A DNA stretch of 64,000 bases, from assembly GCA_010084195.1 (NCBI GenBank), contig RGPS01000005.1:1-64000 (forward strand), read 5' to 3'. Of the stretch, positions 1 to 8,549 are shown piece after piece (positions within the stretch are counted from its first letter, which is position 1; each line of letters begins with the position of its first letter). The DNA comes from Terriglobia bacterium (GTDB lineage: Bacteria; Acidobacteriota; Terriglobia; Bryobacterales; Bryobacteraceae). A program made the position numbers and the translations under genes. The notes beneath the pieces are model-generated. The model did no database searches, was not told the origin of the DNA, and was given only the letters and a program-made list of their open reading frames with translations.

Positions 1-1045
1 CGCCCAGAGCTTTTACCCAGGCAGAAATCGCGTCTTCAGTCTGCGCCGCTGGTTGCGCGGTGCCCGGAGTCTTTGATTTTGGGGCAGCCGCCCCCACAAA
101 CCGAATCCGGATGCCCGGCACCGCCGCGCGCAAGGCTTCAATTCCGTTCGGTGTCACACTCGTATACCGAAGGTCAATGTCCGTCAGATTTTTCAGAACC
201 TGGAGCTTCGCCAGGCCTGAGTTCGTAATCGGGGTCCGGTAGAGATTCAGAACTTCCAGCTGCGGCATCCCTGCGAGGATCTCCATGGACGCGTCGGTAC
301 CCTGGCCCCCCAGCAAATTCAGGCGTTTCATGTTTTTCAACTGGCGAAGTCCATCCAGGCCCCGGTCGCCGACCCGCGTACCGGAAAGATCCAGTTCTTC
401 CAGATTTTCGAGGTCCTTCAGATTGCGCACACCTTCGTCGGTGACCAACGTGTCTTTCAGCAGCAAACGCTTCAGGTCCTTCATCTTCGCCAGCCCCGCC
501 ATGCCGGCATCTGTGAAGGGGTTGTAGCTCAAATCCAGATTGCGCAGTTTCGTAAAAGGGGACAGGTCCAGTTTCGACAACTTGCACTGTGTGCAGCGCA
601 GATCCTGCAGGTTCGTCCACGTAAAGAGGTCAGCTACGTCTTTGTCGGCTACTTCCATTTGAGCGTTGTAGTGCCAGCCGAATGCGACCTTCTGCACGCC
701 GGTATTCGCTCCGAGGGCTTTGAATACCCCCGCTTTGTCCTCGTTGCCCCCGCCAGGGTTCCAGATCGGGCCGGGCAGATAGAGCTCTTTCAGACCCGGC
801 AGGTCTTTCAGTCGCAGCAGTTCTGCCGGGCGCATGACGCCGGACGTGATGTCGATCGACCGGATGCGAACTTCGCCCGCCGGTAGCTGCGAAACATCGG
901 TGAGTGGCTGGGGGGATCCCTCCAGCAGGACATTGCCCTCCCACCGGAGAACCCACTCGGCAAGCTCGCGCTGTGTCGCTGCCTGAACTGCGGCTGGAGT
1001 TGCTCCGGCAGCAAAAATTAAAACGGACGTGATTACAAACCGCAT
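1..1045 (-). CDS. Secreted leucine-rich repeat protein (3' end cut by window edge)
   Basis: The minus strand is open from an ATG at 1045 to the left edge without a stop (348 codons visible). The first ~22 residues form a Sec signal peptide (MRFVITSVLIFAAGATPAAV...). From about residue 120 there are repeated L-x-x-L-x-L units of the ribonuclease-inhibitor type (LQDLRCTQCKLSKLDL, LRNLDLSYNPF, LEELDLSGTRV, LEVLNLYRTPI, LTDIDLRYTSV), about 23-24 residues each. After the repeats the protein continues with a low-complexity A/T/P linker and runs off the window, so a C-terminal domain is unseen. Secreted LRR proteins of this kind are common in Acidobacteria and Planctomycetes next to DUF1592-type cytochromes. 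The start lies only 18 bp from the divergent gene at 1064, so the promoters must be very compact or overlap coding DNA. Function unknown. Confidence 0.8.
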   Translation of the reverse strand, partial: MRFVITSVLIFAAGATPAAVQAATQRELAEWVLRWEGNVLLEGSPQPLTDVSQLPAGEVRIRSIDITSGVMRPAELLRLKDLPGLKELYLPGPIWNPGGGNEDKAGVFKALGANTGVQKVAFGWHYNAQMEVADKDVADLFTWTNLQDLRCTQCKLSKLDLSPFTKLRNLDLSYNPFTDAGMAGLAKMKDLKRLLLKDTLVTDEGVRNLKDLENLEELDLSGTRVGDRGLDGLRQLKNMKRLNLLGGQGTDASMEILAGMPQLEVLNLYRTPITNSGLAKLQVLKNLTDIDLRYTSVTPNGIEALRAAVPGIRIRFVGAAAPKSKTPGTAQPAAQTEDAISAWVKALG

Positions 1046-1063
1046 CACGCGTTATTCTAACGA

Positions 1064-3115
1064 ATGGACTGTTGCACCAATCCCGTGAGGACACGTTTGT
1101 TCAGACGCATCGCTTCAATCGGCCTTTTTGTCAGCACCCTTGTGGCGCAAACCCCGAACTTCGCAACCGGACTCTACCCGGTCCTCGAACAGGCCAAGTG
1201 CCGCATCTGCCACACCAGTGAAGGTGTCGCCTCCGCTACCCGCCTTCAGTTTCCCGAGGCAGATGCCAATGCTGCAAAGCTCGCCAGCTTCGGCAACTCC
1301 CTGGTCAATCTGGTGGATCGCGAGCATCCCGAAGCGTCTCTGCTGCTGCGCAAACCCACCGGTGCCGCGCCCCACGCAGGCGGCGAACGGATCAAGCGAG
1401 GTAGTCCCGAAGAGGCGACGCTCAAAGGCTGGGTCACCCAACTGAGCAAATTTTCGGGGACCGATCTCGCCAATGCATTGCGCTATCGCGAGTTTGAAAA
1501 TCGCGGCCTCGGCGCCAAATCGCAGGATGCCGAACTTCGCCGCCTCACCCACAGCCAGTACAACCACACCCTCCGCGACCTGCTGGGCGACCAGAGCAAC
1601 CCCGCGAACCAGTTTCCGCCCGAAGACTTTATCAACGGCTTTCGCAACCAAACTCAGGGCCAGAGCCTCTCGCCGCTTCTCATTGAGGCCTACTCCACCT
1701 CGGCGGAAAAGCTCGCCCGCTCCGCTTTTCGCGGTGGTGACACCCATGCTCTGATCCCCTGTAAAACCGCTGCAGCGAACGGCGCCTGCCGCAGTAAGTT
1801 TGTGAAAGATTTCGGCCTGCGGGCCTTCCGTCGGCCCCTTGATGCCGGTGAGCAGAAGCGCTACGAAGGTTTGATGGCGCGCGAAACCGACACCCTGAAG
1901 GCCGCACAGCTGGTGGTTGAGGCCATGCTCCAGTCCCCCAACTTCCTGTTCCGCCTGGACGTGGTTGCAGATCCCAAAATGAAGCCCTGGGCAGCAGCCA
2001 ATCGTCTGGCATATTCACTCGTCGACACCATGCCGGACGCGGAACTCTTCGCCGCTGCCGCCAAAGGCGATCTCTCTACCCGTGCTGGTCTCGAAAAACA
2101 AACCCGCCGTTTGCTGGCCGATGCCCGCGCCCGCGAGGCCCTCAATGAATTCACCGCACAGTGGCTTCGTTTTGACCGCCTCACCACCTCCAGCAAAGAT
2201 CGTCGCAAGTACCCCCTGTATACCCGCGACACCGCCTCCTCCATGATTGAAGAGGCCCGCACCTTCGTCTCGGACCTTGTCTGGAACAACGGCAACTTCA
2301 TGACGCTTTTCACGGCCGACTACGGCTACGTGAACCCCGATCTCGCCACCATCTACGGCGTGAAAGCTCCCGCCCGCGACTTCGACCGCGTCCCCTTTCC
2401 GTCCAACTCAGAACGCGCCGGTATCCTCGGCCAGGGCCTTTTCCTGACCCTTACAGCCAAACCCGACGATTCTTCGCCCACCGCCCGCGGGCTCTTTGTC
2501 CGCACCCAGTTCCTCTGCCAGCAGGTCCCCGACCCGCCCCCCGGTGTCAACACCAACCTGGCGGCGGTCAGCGAAGCGAAGCCCCAAACTAATCGCGACC
2601 GGATGTCCGAACATGCCAGCAATCCAACCTGCGCCAGTTGCCATAAGCTGATTGATCCCATCGGCTTCGGTATGGAGAAATTTGACGCCATCGGAGCCCG
2701 TCGCGACCAGCTTTCGCTTGAATTCCGTGGCGGCGGTCGTGGTGCGGGAGCCGGTCCCGGACGCGGCATGGCTCCCCGGATCGTAAAGCTCGACCTGAAC
2801 ACCAATGGCGAGGTGGCTGGTCTACCGGATGCCAACTTCTCCTCGCCTGCCCAACTCGGCGGAGTTCTGGCAAAGACGCCTCAGTGTCAGGAATGCGTGG
2901 TCAAGCAGTACTTTCGCTACACCGCCGGTCGCCTGGAAACTCTGGCTGACCGCCCGGTGATTCTAAAAGCCGTTCAAGATTTCCGCAACTCTCAGTTCAA
3001 ATTCCAAGAGATGATAGTGTCATTGACGCTGCTCCGGGAATTCCCCCCAACGTCAATAGCAATAACTAAGCCAGAGGGTACGACTCATGTCGCAAGTAAT
3101 TACAAACCGCGTTAG
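1064..3115 (+). CDS. DUF1592/DUF1588-family multi-domain cytochrome c-like protein
   Basis: 683 aa. The N-terminus is a signal peptide; a GTG at 1085 ([15 protein letters not shown]...) gives a cleaner leader than the ATG at 1064 and is a plausible alternative start. Residues 46-50 (CRICH) and 523-527 (CASCH) are c-type haem attachment motifs. Between them lie blocks typical of the DUF1587 ([17 protein letters not shown]), DUF1595 ([17 protein letters not shown]), DUF1592, DUF1588 ([20 protein letters not shown]) and DUF1585 (QYFRYTAGR) order. A Gly/Arg-rich insert sits near residue 557. The family is found mainly in Planctomycetes and Acidobacteria, usually paired with a DUF1552 protein, as here. 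It is predicted to be periplasmic and redox active; the substrate is not known. Its 3' end overlaps the DUF1552 start by 29 bp, so translation is probably coupled. Confidence 0.9.
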   Translation: MDCCTNPVRTRLFRRIASIGLFVSTLVAQTPNFATGLYPVLEQAKCRICHTSEGVASATRLQFPEADANAAKLASFGNSLVNLVDREHPEASLLLRKPTGAAPHAGGERIKRGSPEEATLKGWVTQLSKFSGTDLANALRYREFENRGLGAKSQDAELRRLTHSQYNHTLRDLLGDQSNPANQFPPEDFINGFRNQTQGQSLSPLLIEAYSTSAEKLARSAFRGGDTHALIPCKTAAANGACRSKFVKDFGLRAFRRPLDAGEQKRYEGLMARETDTLKAAQLVVEAMLQSPNFLFRLDVVADPKMKPWAAANRLAYSLVDTMPDAELFAAAAKGDLSTRAGLEKQTRRLLADARAREALNEFTAQWLRFDRLTTSSKDRRKYPLYTRDTASSMIEEARTFVSDLVWNNGNFMTLFTADYGYVNPDLATIYGVKAPARDFDRVPFPSNSERAGILGQGLFLTLTAKPDDSSPTARGLFVRTQFLCQQVPDPPPGVNTNLAAVSEAKPQTNRDRMSEHASNPTCASCHKLIDPIGFGMEKFDAIGARRDQLSLEFRGGGRGAGAGPGRGMAPRIVKLDLNTNGEVAGLPDANFSSPAQLGGVLAKTPQCQECVVKQYFRYTAGRLETLADRPVILKAVQDFRNSQFKFQEMIVSLTLLREFPPTSIAITKPEGTTHVASNYKPR

Positions 3116-4421
3116 GACTTCACGCCGATCCCTGCTGAAGGGCATCACGGCCGCAGGCGCCCAGATCGTCGTTGGTCTGCCGCCACTTGTGTCGATGTTC
3201 AACACCGTCGGCACCGCCTACGCTGCCGCCACGCCTGCCGAAGGTGCGAAGGCCATCGAAACGCGCTTTGTCCTCTGGTTTAACGGCAACGGTATCCCCG
3301 AACGCTACTGGATCCCGACCGAAGAGGGCTCCGACTACGAACTCACCCCCTGCCTCGCGCCCCTCGCCGCCTGGCGTAAGGACGTCCACGTCCTCAGTGG
3401 TGTCGATAACGCCGCCGCCAACGGTAAAGGCAACGGCCACACTAATTCCATGTCCGGCCTGATGACCGGCACCGACTTTACCGGACGCGGCCCCTCCGGC
3501 CCGTCCATTGACCAGATCATTGCCGCCAAAATTGGGGCCGACTCCCGCTTCCGCTCCCTCCAGATTGGCGTCGCCCAGGAATCTTTCGGCGAAAGCATGC
3601 AGCGCAACATGAGTTGGGCGGGTTACGAACGGGCCCTGCCCCCCGAAATGATCCCGCACCGCCTGTTTGACCGGCTCTTCGGTAAGCAGGAAGAAGGCTG
3701 GGTCAACCGCAAGCGTTCGGTCCTCGATACCGTTCTCGCAGACGCAACCACGCTCCAGAAGCGACTCCCCACCGAGGACAAAGCGCGCGTGGAAGAGCAC
3801 CTCTCCGGGATCCGTGACCTCGAACGCGCCATCGCCGGCCTGCCCCCCGAATACCAGAAGGTGGAAGCGCCCGATTTCGACGGAGACATGAAGGACTGGC
3901 CCCGCATTGCCAAGCTCCAGACGGATCTTCTCGTTCAGGCTTTTGCCACCCGCCAGACCCGCGTCGCGTCCTACATGTTGACGAAGTGCCAGAGCATCAC
4001 CCGCTTCCCCTGGCTCGGCTACACATCCTCGCGCCACCACGACTACACCCACGCCGAAGGCAAGACAGCCGGGGCGGACGGAGTGGACGGGCAGCGCGTT
4101 CTCCGCGACATCTGCCGCTGGCACGTCGAAGAATTCGCCTACCTCATCTCCCGCCTGGAATCGATCCCGGAAGGTGACGGCAACCTCTTCGACCACACCA
4201 GCCTGATCTTCGCCCACGAACACGCCGAAGCTAACCCGCACAAGAACAGCGGCCTGGCCATGATTGTCGCGGGCGGCAGCAAGCGCCTGGCGAAGGGTGC
4301 CCACACCCGCGTCACCGGCACCGTTGGAGATGTCTATGTGACCGTAGCCGACGAAGTAGTGGGAGCCGGCGTCGGCAAGTTCCCGACAGCAAGCCGTAAA
4401 ATGGGCGCCTTGCTGGTTTAG
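3087..4421 (+). CDS. DUF1552 domain protein, Tat-exported
   Basis: 444 aa. The N-terminus carries a twin-arginine leader: SRRSLLKG near residues 12-19 followed by a hydrophobic stretch ending near AYAA (residue ~47). The rest matches the DUF1552 family: [11 protein letters not shown] near residue 70, the [11 protein letters not shown] segment and a C-terminal block with [19 protein letters not shown]1552 proteins resemble the alkaline-phosphatase/sulfatase-like DUF1501 proteins and are nearly always encoded just after a DUF1592 cytochrome, which is the arrangement here (29-bp overlap with the upstream gene). Export through Tat suggests that it folds, perhaps with a cofactor or metal, before leaving the cytoplasm. 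The substrate is unknown. Length is usual for the family. Confidence 0.9.
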   Translation: MSQVITNRVRTSRRSLLKGITAAGAQIVVGLPPLVSMFNTVGTAYAAATPAEGAKAIETRFVLWFNGNGIPERYWIPTEEGSDYELTPCLAPLAAWRKDVHVLSGVDNAAANGKGNGHTNSMSGLMTGTDFTGRGPSGPSIDQIIAAKIGADSRFRSLQIGVAQESFGESMQRNMSWAGYERALPPEMIPHRLFDRLFGKQEEGWVNRKRSVLDTVLADATTLQKRLPTEDKARVEEHLSGIRDLERAIAGLPPEYQKVEAPDFDGDMKDWPRIAKLQTDLLVQAFATRQTRVASYMLTKCQSITRFPWLGYTSSRHHDYTHAEGKTAGADGVDGQRVLRDICRWHVEEFAYLISRLESIPEGDGNLFDHTSLIFAHEHAEANPHKNSGLAMIVAGGSKRLAKGAHTRVTGTVGDVYVTVADEVVGAGVGKFPTASRKMGALLV

Positions 4422-4424
4422 CTT

Positions 4425-4436
4425 TGTAATATTACA
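4425..4436. promoter_or_regulatory. Perfect 12-bp palindrome, probable operator of XRE gene 1
   Basis: TGTAATATTACA is a perfect palindrome that lies 21 bp upstream of the XRE gene start at 4458. A further GTTAC half-site follows at 4439-4443. AT-rich palindromes just upstream of an XRE-type gene are the usual autoregulatory sites of toxin-antitoxin repressors. Similar TGTAA/TTACA half-sites recur upstream of the second nucleotidyltransferase (7902-7940). The sequence is certain; the function is inferred. Confidence 0.5.
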
Positions 4437-4457
4437 TGTTACGCTTGGGTTGGACCC

Positions 4458-5090
4458 ATGTCTCCCGACCTTCAACTCTGGCGCAACCGCAATGGCCTGA
4501 CCCAAGTGGAGGCCGCGACTCGCCTCGGCGTTTCGCAACCCTATCTCTCGCTGCTCGAAAAGGGAGCCCGCCCCCTTACTGAAGCGGTCCGCAAGCGCCT
4601 GACCGGTGTTAGCGCTGAAACACCACCGGAAACCCTGCGGGATGACCGGTTTCGTGCCGAACTGAGCGCTCTCGGCTATCCCGGCTTTGCCCACATTCCG
4701 CCCGCCAAAGGCGTGGTTCACCCGGATGTCCTCCTCAACTCCGTCCTCTCGCTGCCGGACGCCGATGCCAGAATCATTACGGCTCTGCCCTGGGTCGCTC
4801 GCAACTGCTGGGAACGCATGAACCTTCCCTGGCTGGTCCGGCAGGCCAAGCTTGCCAATTTGCAGAATCGCCTCGGGTTTATCCTTCAGCTCGGGGGGGC
4901 AGATTCGCCCCAAGTCGCCGCTTCTATTGCGGAACTGGCGCGTGCCAGGCTGCTGCATGAAGACACAATGTGCTGGGATTCCATGCAGCCCTTCACCAGA
5001 TCCGTGTTTCGCGAACGCCGAAGCCTGTTAGCAAAGAATTGGAACATCGTAACTCTTCTTACCGATGAGGCGGTGGAACATGTCGGCTGA
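4458..5090 (+). CDS. XRE-family regulator, copy 1 (putative antitoxin)
   Basis: 210 aa. Residues ~7-50 are an XRE helix-turn-helix (LTQVEAATRLGVSQPYLSLLE). The remaining ~150 residues form a domain also present in the regulator at 5719: ALGYPGFAHI, then LPW, LANLQNRLGF, EDTMCWDSM and NWNIVTLLTDE. I do not recognise a named Pfam family for this C-terminal part. It is followed, with an 11-bp overlap, by a DUF6036/AbiEii-like nucleotidyltransferase, so the pair resembles a bicistronic type IV-like toxin-antitoxin or abortive-infection module with the DNA-binding partner first. A palindrome lies directly upstream and suggests autorepression. It could instead be an ordinary transcription regulator of the neighbouring enzyme. 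Confidence 0.75.
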   Translation: MSPDLQLWRNRNGLTQVEAATRLGVSQPYLSLLEKGARPLTEAVRKRLTGVSAETPPETLRDDRFRAELSALGYPGFAHIPPAKGVVHPDVLLNSVLSLPDADARIITALPWVARNCWERMNLPWLVRQAKLANLQNRLGFILQLGGADSPQVAASIAELARARLLHEDTMCWDSMQPFTRSVFRERRSLLAKNWNIVTLLTDEAVEHVG

Positions 5091-5640
5091 ACGACCAGTG
5101 GAGCCCTGGTTTTCGTTCCTTACCGAACTGGATGCGGGACTTGAAGAACCAGTCGACCTGCATTGTATCGGGGGGTTCGTCGTCAGCCAAACCTACGGCT
5201 TCGCGCGTGAAACGAGAGATCTGGACGTACTCACCGTCGCCCCCCGCGATGCCGCGAACCGCCTGCTGGCGCTGGCCGGGCGAGGGTCGCCCCTTCAAAA
5301 GAAATACCTGGTCTACCTCGACTATGTTGGAGTCGCCAACTACCCCGCCGATTACGAAGACCGATTGACCCGCACGTTTCCAGTCTGGTCCAATGTGCGT
5401 ATCTGGGCGTTGGAGCCCCATGATCTCGCACTGACAAAGCTCGAGCGAAGCAACGACCGGGATGTTCAGGATGTTGTCTATCTCGCACGAACCGGACTCA
5501 TCAACCGTGAAACCCTCGTTTCCAGATTCGAGAACGAACTGGAGCCTTACATCACGGGTCCAACGCCCACCTGGCACCGAACGACCCTCAGCCTGTGGCT
5601 GGAACAATGCTGGCCGGACGACCCCGGTCCAGGTCTATAA
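5080..5640 (+). CDS. DUF6036/AbiEii-like nucleotidyltransferase, copy 1 (putative toxin)
   Basis: 186 aa from the ATG at 5080; an in-frame ATG at 5065 would add five residues. The 5080 start is preferred because GAGG lies about 10 bp upstream and the second copy at 8013 starts at the equivalent place. The minimal-nucleotidyltransferase signature is intact: GGF at residues 31-33, then R43-x-T45-x-D47-x-D49 with both metal-binding aspartates. The downstream block PHDLALTKLERSNDRDVQDV matches the D-L-x-x-x-K-L ... R-D-x-x-D pattern of AbiEii/MNT proteins. Predicted cytoplasmic; family members transfer nucleotides to tRNA or protein targets, but no target can be read from the sequence. The start overlaps the upstream XRE gene by 11 bp, so the two are probably translationally coupled. 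Confidence 0.75.
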   Translation: MSAERPVEPWFSFLTELDAGLEEPVDLHCIGGFVVSQTYGFARETRDLDVLTVAPRDAANRLLALAGRGSPLQKKYLVYLDYVGVANYPADYEDRLTRTFPVWSNVRIWALEPHDLALTKLERSNDRDVQDVVYLARTGLINRETLVSRFENELEPYITGPTPTWHRTTLSLWLEQCWPDDPGPGL

Positions 5641-5690
5641 CGACAGACCAAACGCTGCAATCTGCTCGTTCAGCGCAGCGATCGGCGTGC

Positions 5691-5709
5691 TATTGCAAAA
5701 TTTGCAATA
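5691..5709. promoter_or_regulatory. 19-bp inverted repeat, probable operator of XRE gene 2
   Basis: TATTGCAAAATTTGCAATA consists of two 9-bp arms around one central base and ends 9 bp before the ATG at 5719. Its position directly at the start of an XRE gene fits an autoregulatory operator that would also block ribosome access or transcription. The two XRE genes have different palindromes (compare 4425-4436), so they may not cross-regulate. Confidence 0.55.
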
Positions 5710-5718
5710 CTGTAAGCA

Positions 5719-6387
5719 ATGGAGCCAGGTCAGGTCAGGCAGAGTAGAGAACAATTGGGCTGGACACAGCAGCAAACTGCTCAGCGGCTTGGTGTCTCAC
5801 AGCCTTACTACTCTCAGCTGGAAAACGGTTCCCGCCCCATTCCCCGGAAGCTATCCGGCGTGCTGCAGCGCGTACTCAACCTGTCCCCCTCGTTGGTTGT
5901 TTTACCACCGTTATCGGCGGCTGTTCCCGCAGTGTCCCCCCGAGAATTGGCGGAGGGGCTCGGGTCGCTTGGCTATCCTGGGTTTGTTCATCTGAAAGCG
6001 ACAAAGGCAATTCCTCTCAATCCAGCCCAACTGGTGGTGTGCGCGTTAGCAAACGACGATCTCGATCCCCGGCTGGTCGAAGGCTTACCCTGGCTTTTGT
6101 CGCAATATGCCGACCTCGACTGGACCTGGCTGATCGGGCAATGCTGCGTGCTCAATCTGCAGAATCGACTGGGCTACCTGGTCGTCCTGGCGCAGGGGTA
6201 TGGGCGCACGGAATCCGCCGTACCCCTGACTCTCGCACGCCTCGCGCTGGAGCGTTCCCGCCTGGCGTCAGAAGATACCCTGTGCCGTTCGTCGATGCCT
6301 GAAGCGGAACGGAAGTGGGTTCGGAAATGGCGTCCGCCACATGCGACGCATTGGAATCTCCTCACAACGATGACAGTTGAGGATTGA
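5719..6387 (+). CDS. XRE-family regulator, copy 2
   Basis: 222 aa, a clear paralogue of the regulator at 4458. The N-terminal HTH (TQQQTAQRLGVSQPYYSQLE) is followed by the same C-terminal domain: LGSLGYPGFVHL, GLPWLLSQY, LNLQNRLGYL, SEDTLCRSSM and HWNLLTTMTVED. Unlike copy 1 it is not followed by a nucleotidyltransferase; the next gene, 3 bp away, is a frameshifted miaE homologue, and the second nucleotidyltransferase lies 1.6 kb downstream. This suggests an originally adjacent pair that was split, or a solitary regulator. A 19-bp inverted repeat precedes the start. Conservation of the C-terminal domain without its partner next door suggests that it may act on the distant copy or have another role. 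Confidence 0.75.
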   Translation: MEPGQVRQSREQLGWTQQQTAQRLGVSQPYYSQLENGSRPIPRKLSGVLQRVLNLSPSLVVLPPLSAAVPAVSPRELAEGLGSLGYPGFVHLKATKAIPLNPAQLVVCALANDDLDPRLVEGLPWLLSQYADLDWTWLIGQCCVLNLQNRLGYLVVLAQGYGRTESAVPLTLARLALERSRLASEDTLCRSSMPEAERKWVRKWRPPHATHWNLLTTMTVED

Positions 6388-6390
6388 ATA

Positions 6391-6851
6391 GTGCCCGACT
6401 TCACCCTCCCTCTCCACTCCCAAACCCTCGTCGAATGGGCTCGTCAGGTCCTGCATGACGCCATCGCGCTCCTCATGGACCACGCGTTTCTGGAAAAGAA
6501 GGGCCGCCAACAACGCCATGGCCCGGCGAATGGGTCCCAGGCTGGCTCGAAGCCATGACCTCAGTCGCCCGCGACGAAGCCAACCACCTCGCCCAGGTCA
6601 TCCGAATCCTGAACCGCTGCGGAGCCCGCCTCACCCGCCACAAGGACCCCTGTGCCAACGAACTCCGCGACCTCGTCCGCAAGGGAGTCACCGAAGAAAT
6701 CCTCGACCGCCTGATGGTCACCGCCCTGATCGAAGCCCGCTCCTGCGAGCGATTCAGACTCCTCGGAGAAATGACCGAAGACGAAGAAATCGGCAAACTC
6801 TATAAAGTCCGCTACTCCTCCGAATTCGGGCATTATAAGGACATCAAATGA
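6391..6851 (+). pseudogene. miaE: MiaE-like tRNA hydroxylase, broken by frameshifts
   Basis: A GTG at 6391 opens a frame that reads LLMDHAFLEKK and then goes out of register at 6495-6500. A second frame gives AANNAMA, and from about 6525 a third frame gives EWVPGWLEAMTSVARDEANH, IEARSCERF and SSEFGHYKD to a stop at 6851. Put together these match the MiaE family (tRNA 2-methylthio-N6-isopentenyl-A37 hydroxylase, a di-iron ferritin-like enzyme), including the expected iron ligands: the first-helix Glu, ExxH (EANH), the Glu in IEARSCE, and ExxH (EFGH). Some residues between AANNA and EWVPG appear to be missing, so there is at least one frameshift and a small deletion. As written no full-length enzyme can be made. 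It starts 3 bp after the XRE copy 2 stop. Either a real pseudogene or a base-calling problem. Confidence 0.7.
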
Positions 6852-6967
6852 AAGTTAATGTAACTGGTGGCTGTTCAAGGAAGTCATTTCCGAAGCCGAG
6901 GTTCTCATTCGCTTGGGGACGGGCAGCGTTCATGCCGAAGCCAGTAAGCGCTATAATCCACGGTGCA

Positions 6968-7216
6968 ATGTCACTACCCGCCAATCCGGACCCTGACGTG
7001 ATACTCGCGGCTACGGTCAGCCATATGCGTAGGCTGCCTCTGACGGAGATCGAGACAGTCCGACGTCTCTTGGAAAGTCGACCAGAGAACATCCGACAGA
7101 TTGCTGAGGCGGCAGTTGCTTACTGTGTTGACGGCAAAGAGCCCCTGAGTCCGGAATGGAAAAAACGCTTAACATGGTCCAAGATCGTGAGTGAATGGGA
7201 AAACCTCCAACAGTAA
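6968..7216 (+). CDS. Small hypothetical protein
   Basis: 82 aa from the ATG at 6968; the frame is open further upstream to 6848, but codon use there is poor and a perfect TATAAT (6952-6957) lies just before 6968. The product is soluble and helical (LPLTEIETVRRLLESRPENIRQIAEAAVAYC) with a charged, Trp-containing tail (WKKRLTWSKIVSEWENLQQ). No family recognised. It lies between the broken miaE and a membrane protein in a stretch with weaker codon bias than the flanking chromosome, which fits acquired DNA. If TATAAT is its -10 box the message would be almost leaderless. Confidence 0.45.
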   Translation: MSLPANPDPDVILAATVSHMRRLPLTEIETVRRLLESRPENIRQIAEAAVAYCVDGKEPLSPEWKKRLTWSKIVSEWENLQQ

Positions 7217-7274
7217 TGACGGGCGAATTGCAGTGGCTTGCTAAGGAGCTGCAAACGATGAGGGGCACTCGACA

Positions 7275-7733
7275 ATGTCGGCAGATATTCGGATTGATCC
7301 AGCAACCGGCGAATCTGTAAAAATTAAAGATGGGGTGCCCTATCATCGGCCGGACACGGGGCTTAGGGACATCGCTGTAATGCTTTGTGTCGTGGCGATT
7401 GTGCTTGGCCCTCTCGGACTAGCTATACACTTCCACAGAGAAGACCTCCTCGATCGTTATTTCCCTTACTTCGCTCCGCTCCTCGGCGTGACCATGGGTT
7501 GCTGCGTCGCCTATAGTTGCGTCAAAGCTAAGGCTTGGCGGTCGCTAATTTTGCTCACAATTGCCGGTCTCGGCTTGTGGCTCTTTCCGACTTTTGCCGT
7601 CGGCACGCTTTATGTCCTCGCGTTCCTCGCGTTCCTGGCGATAGCCATCTTTGCCCTATCAAAATGGTGGCGCGTTATCTTGCCGCTGTTAGGCTGTTAC
7701 ATCGTACTGCATTTCATCGTGAAGTACTGGTAG
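7275..7733 (+). CDS. Hypothetical integral membrane protein
   Basis: 152 aa. After a ~30-residue hydrophilic N-terminus (SADIRIDPATGESVKIKDG) there are four or five hydrophobic segments: residues ~32-52 (IAVMLCVVAIVLGPLGLAIH), ~65-80, ~90-110 (LILLTIAGLGLWLFPTFAVG), ~112-130 and ~133-150. No enzymatic motif is visible and I do not recognise a family. It sits in the accessory island between the two halves of the second XRE/nucleotidyltransferase set. Codon use is less GC-biased than that of the core genes. A role as the membrane partner of the small protein at 6968 is possible but unsupported. Confidence 0.5.
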   Translation: MSADIRIDPATGESVKIKDGVPYHRPDTGLRDIAVMLCVVAIVLGPLGLAIHFHREDLLDRYFPYFAPLLGVTMGCCVAYSCVKAKAWRSLILLTIAGLGLWLFPTFAVGTLYVLAFLAFLAIAIFALSKWWRVILPLLGCYIVLHFIVKYW

Positions 7734-7753
7734 CTCGGCGACTCGGTCCCTAT

Positions 7754-7909
7754 TCAACCAGCAAGCACCCGGTCGAGCGTCGAGCGGCCCGGGTTCAGAT
7801 GGGCCTCTGCGTACCGACGGGCTTCGCCTTTGTCGGTCAGCTTCCACGCATGGTGGACCTGTTCGGGAATCAGTTTTACTTTCCGACCAACTTTTTGCCG
7901 TTTGTAACG
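7754..7909 (-). pseudogene. Possible gene relic (open frame without a start)
   Basis: On the minus strand a stop-to-stop open frame of 51 codons reads like protein: GRKVKLIPEQVHHAWKLTDK, then GEARRYAEAHLNPGRSTLDR and a TGA. It has no ATG, GTG or TTG near its beginning and an in-frame TGA immediately upstream at 7910-7912. It looks like the C-terminal piece of a lost gene rather than a functional ORF, but could be chance. Confidence 0.25.
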
Positions 7910-7940
7910 TCAATTGGTCCGTCTGACCGTCCGGTTACAA
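7902..7940. promoter_or_regulatory. Spaced inverted repeat upstream of nucleotidyltransferase copy 2
   Basis: TTGTAAC at 7902-7908 and GTTACAA at 7934-7940 form an inverted repeat with a 25-bp spacer, 73 bp before the start at 8013. The half-sites resemble the TGTAAT/ATTACA palindrome in front of XRE copy 1, so XRE copy 1 may bind both places. Function inferred. Confidence 0.35.
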
Positions 7941-8012
7941 TCCACCGAAGCCACAACCGTAGCTCTGCATCGGACGATCGGACTTGGCCATAAGCTCGTA
8001 TGTCTCCGTCAT

Positions 8013-8549
8013 ATGGTTTCTCTGCGACATGACACCATTGCCTTTCTGGACGATCTCGACAAGGCGCTCACCCAGGAAACTACGTTGCACTGTATGGGTG
8101 GGTTTGCCATCGTACAGGCCTACGGTTTGGATAGAAGCACGGCGGACAAAGACGTTTTGTCAATAATTCCGGCCTCGCAGGATAACGAGGTGATTCGGAT
8201 TGCCGGTAAGCAGTCCGACCTCCGCCGCAAGCACGGTATTTACATCGACAACGTCACCATAGCAACTGCCCCGGATGGTTATGAACCGCGCCTGTTCGCG
8301 CTCTTTCCCGGGCATTGGACAAGACTGAGGCTCTACGGTCTGGAAGCGCACGACCTGGCCCTGAGCAAGCTCGAGCGGAACTCTGAGCGTGACAGGGCGG
8401 ACGTATTTCACCTTGCTCGCGCGGGGTTCCTGAACCCCGTCACCTTGCGGCAACGCTACTACGATGAAATGCGACCTTACGTGATTGGTCGCGAATCCTG
8501 GCATGACCAAACTCTGGAAATGTGGCTCGAAGCCTACTTCCCCAACTGA
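8013..8549 (+). CDS. DUF6036/AbiEii-like nucleotidyltransferase, copy 2
   Basis: 178 aa, paralogue of the protein at 5080. The frame is open upstream to a TTG at 7914, but the ATG at 8013 aligns with copy 1 and removes a non-conserved extension. The catalytic signature is intact: GGF at 29-31, R41-x-T43-x-D45-x-D47. The later block AHDLALSKLERNSERDRADV is also conserved. No XRE gene is adjacent; the nearest is copy 2 at 5719-6387. An orphan toxin-like gene with intact active site would need control by a distant regulator, or be weakly active. Its stop is adjacent to the convergent cytochrome c stop at 8550, leaving no room for a terminator. Confidence 0.75.
   Translation: MVSLRHDTIAFLDDLDKALTQETTLHCMGGFAIVQAYGLDRSTADKDVLSIIPASQDNEVIRIAGKQSDLRRKHGIYIDNVTIATAPDGYEPRLFALFPGHWTRLRLYGLEAHDLALSKLERNSERDRADVFHLARAGFLNPVTLRQRYYDEMRPYVIGRESWHDQTLEMWLEAYFPN

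Noticed and set aside
3120-4958. 612-codon open frame on the minus strand opposite the DUF1552 gene
   Set aside because: It is the complement of a well-identified Tat-exported protein; long antisense frames are normal in GC-rich DNA and the translation has no recognisable domain.
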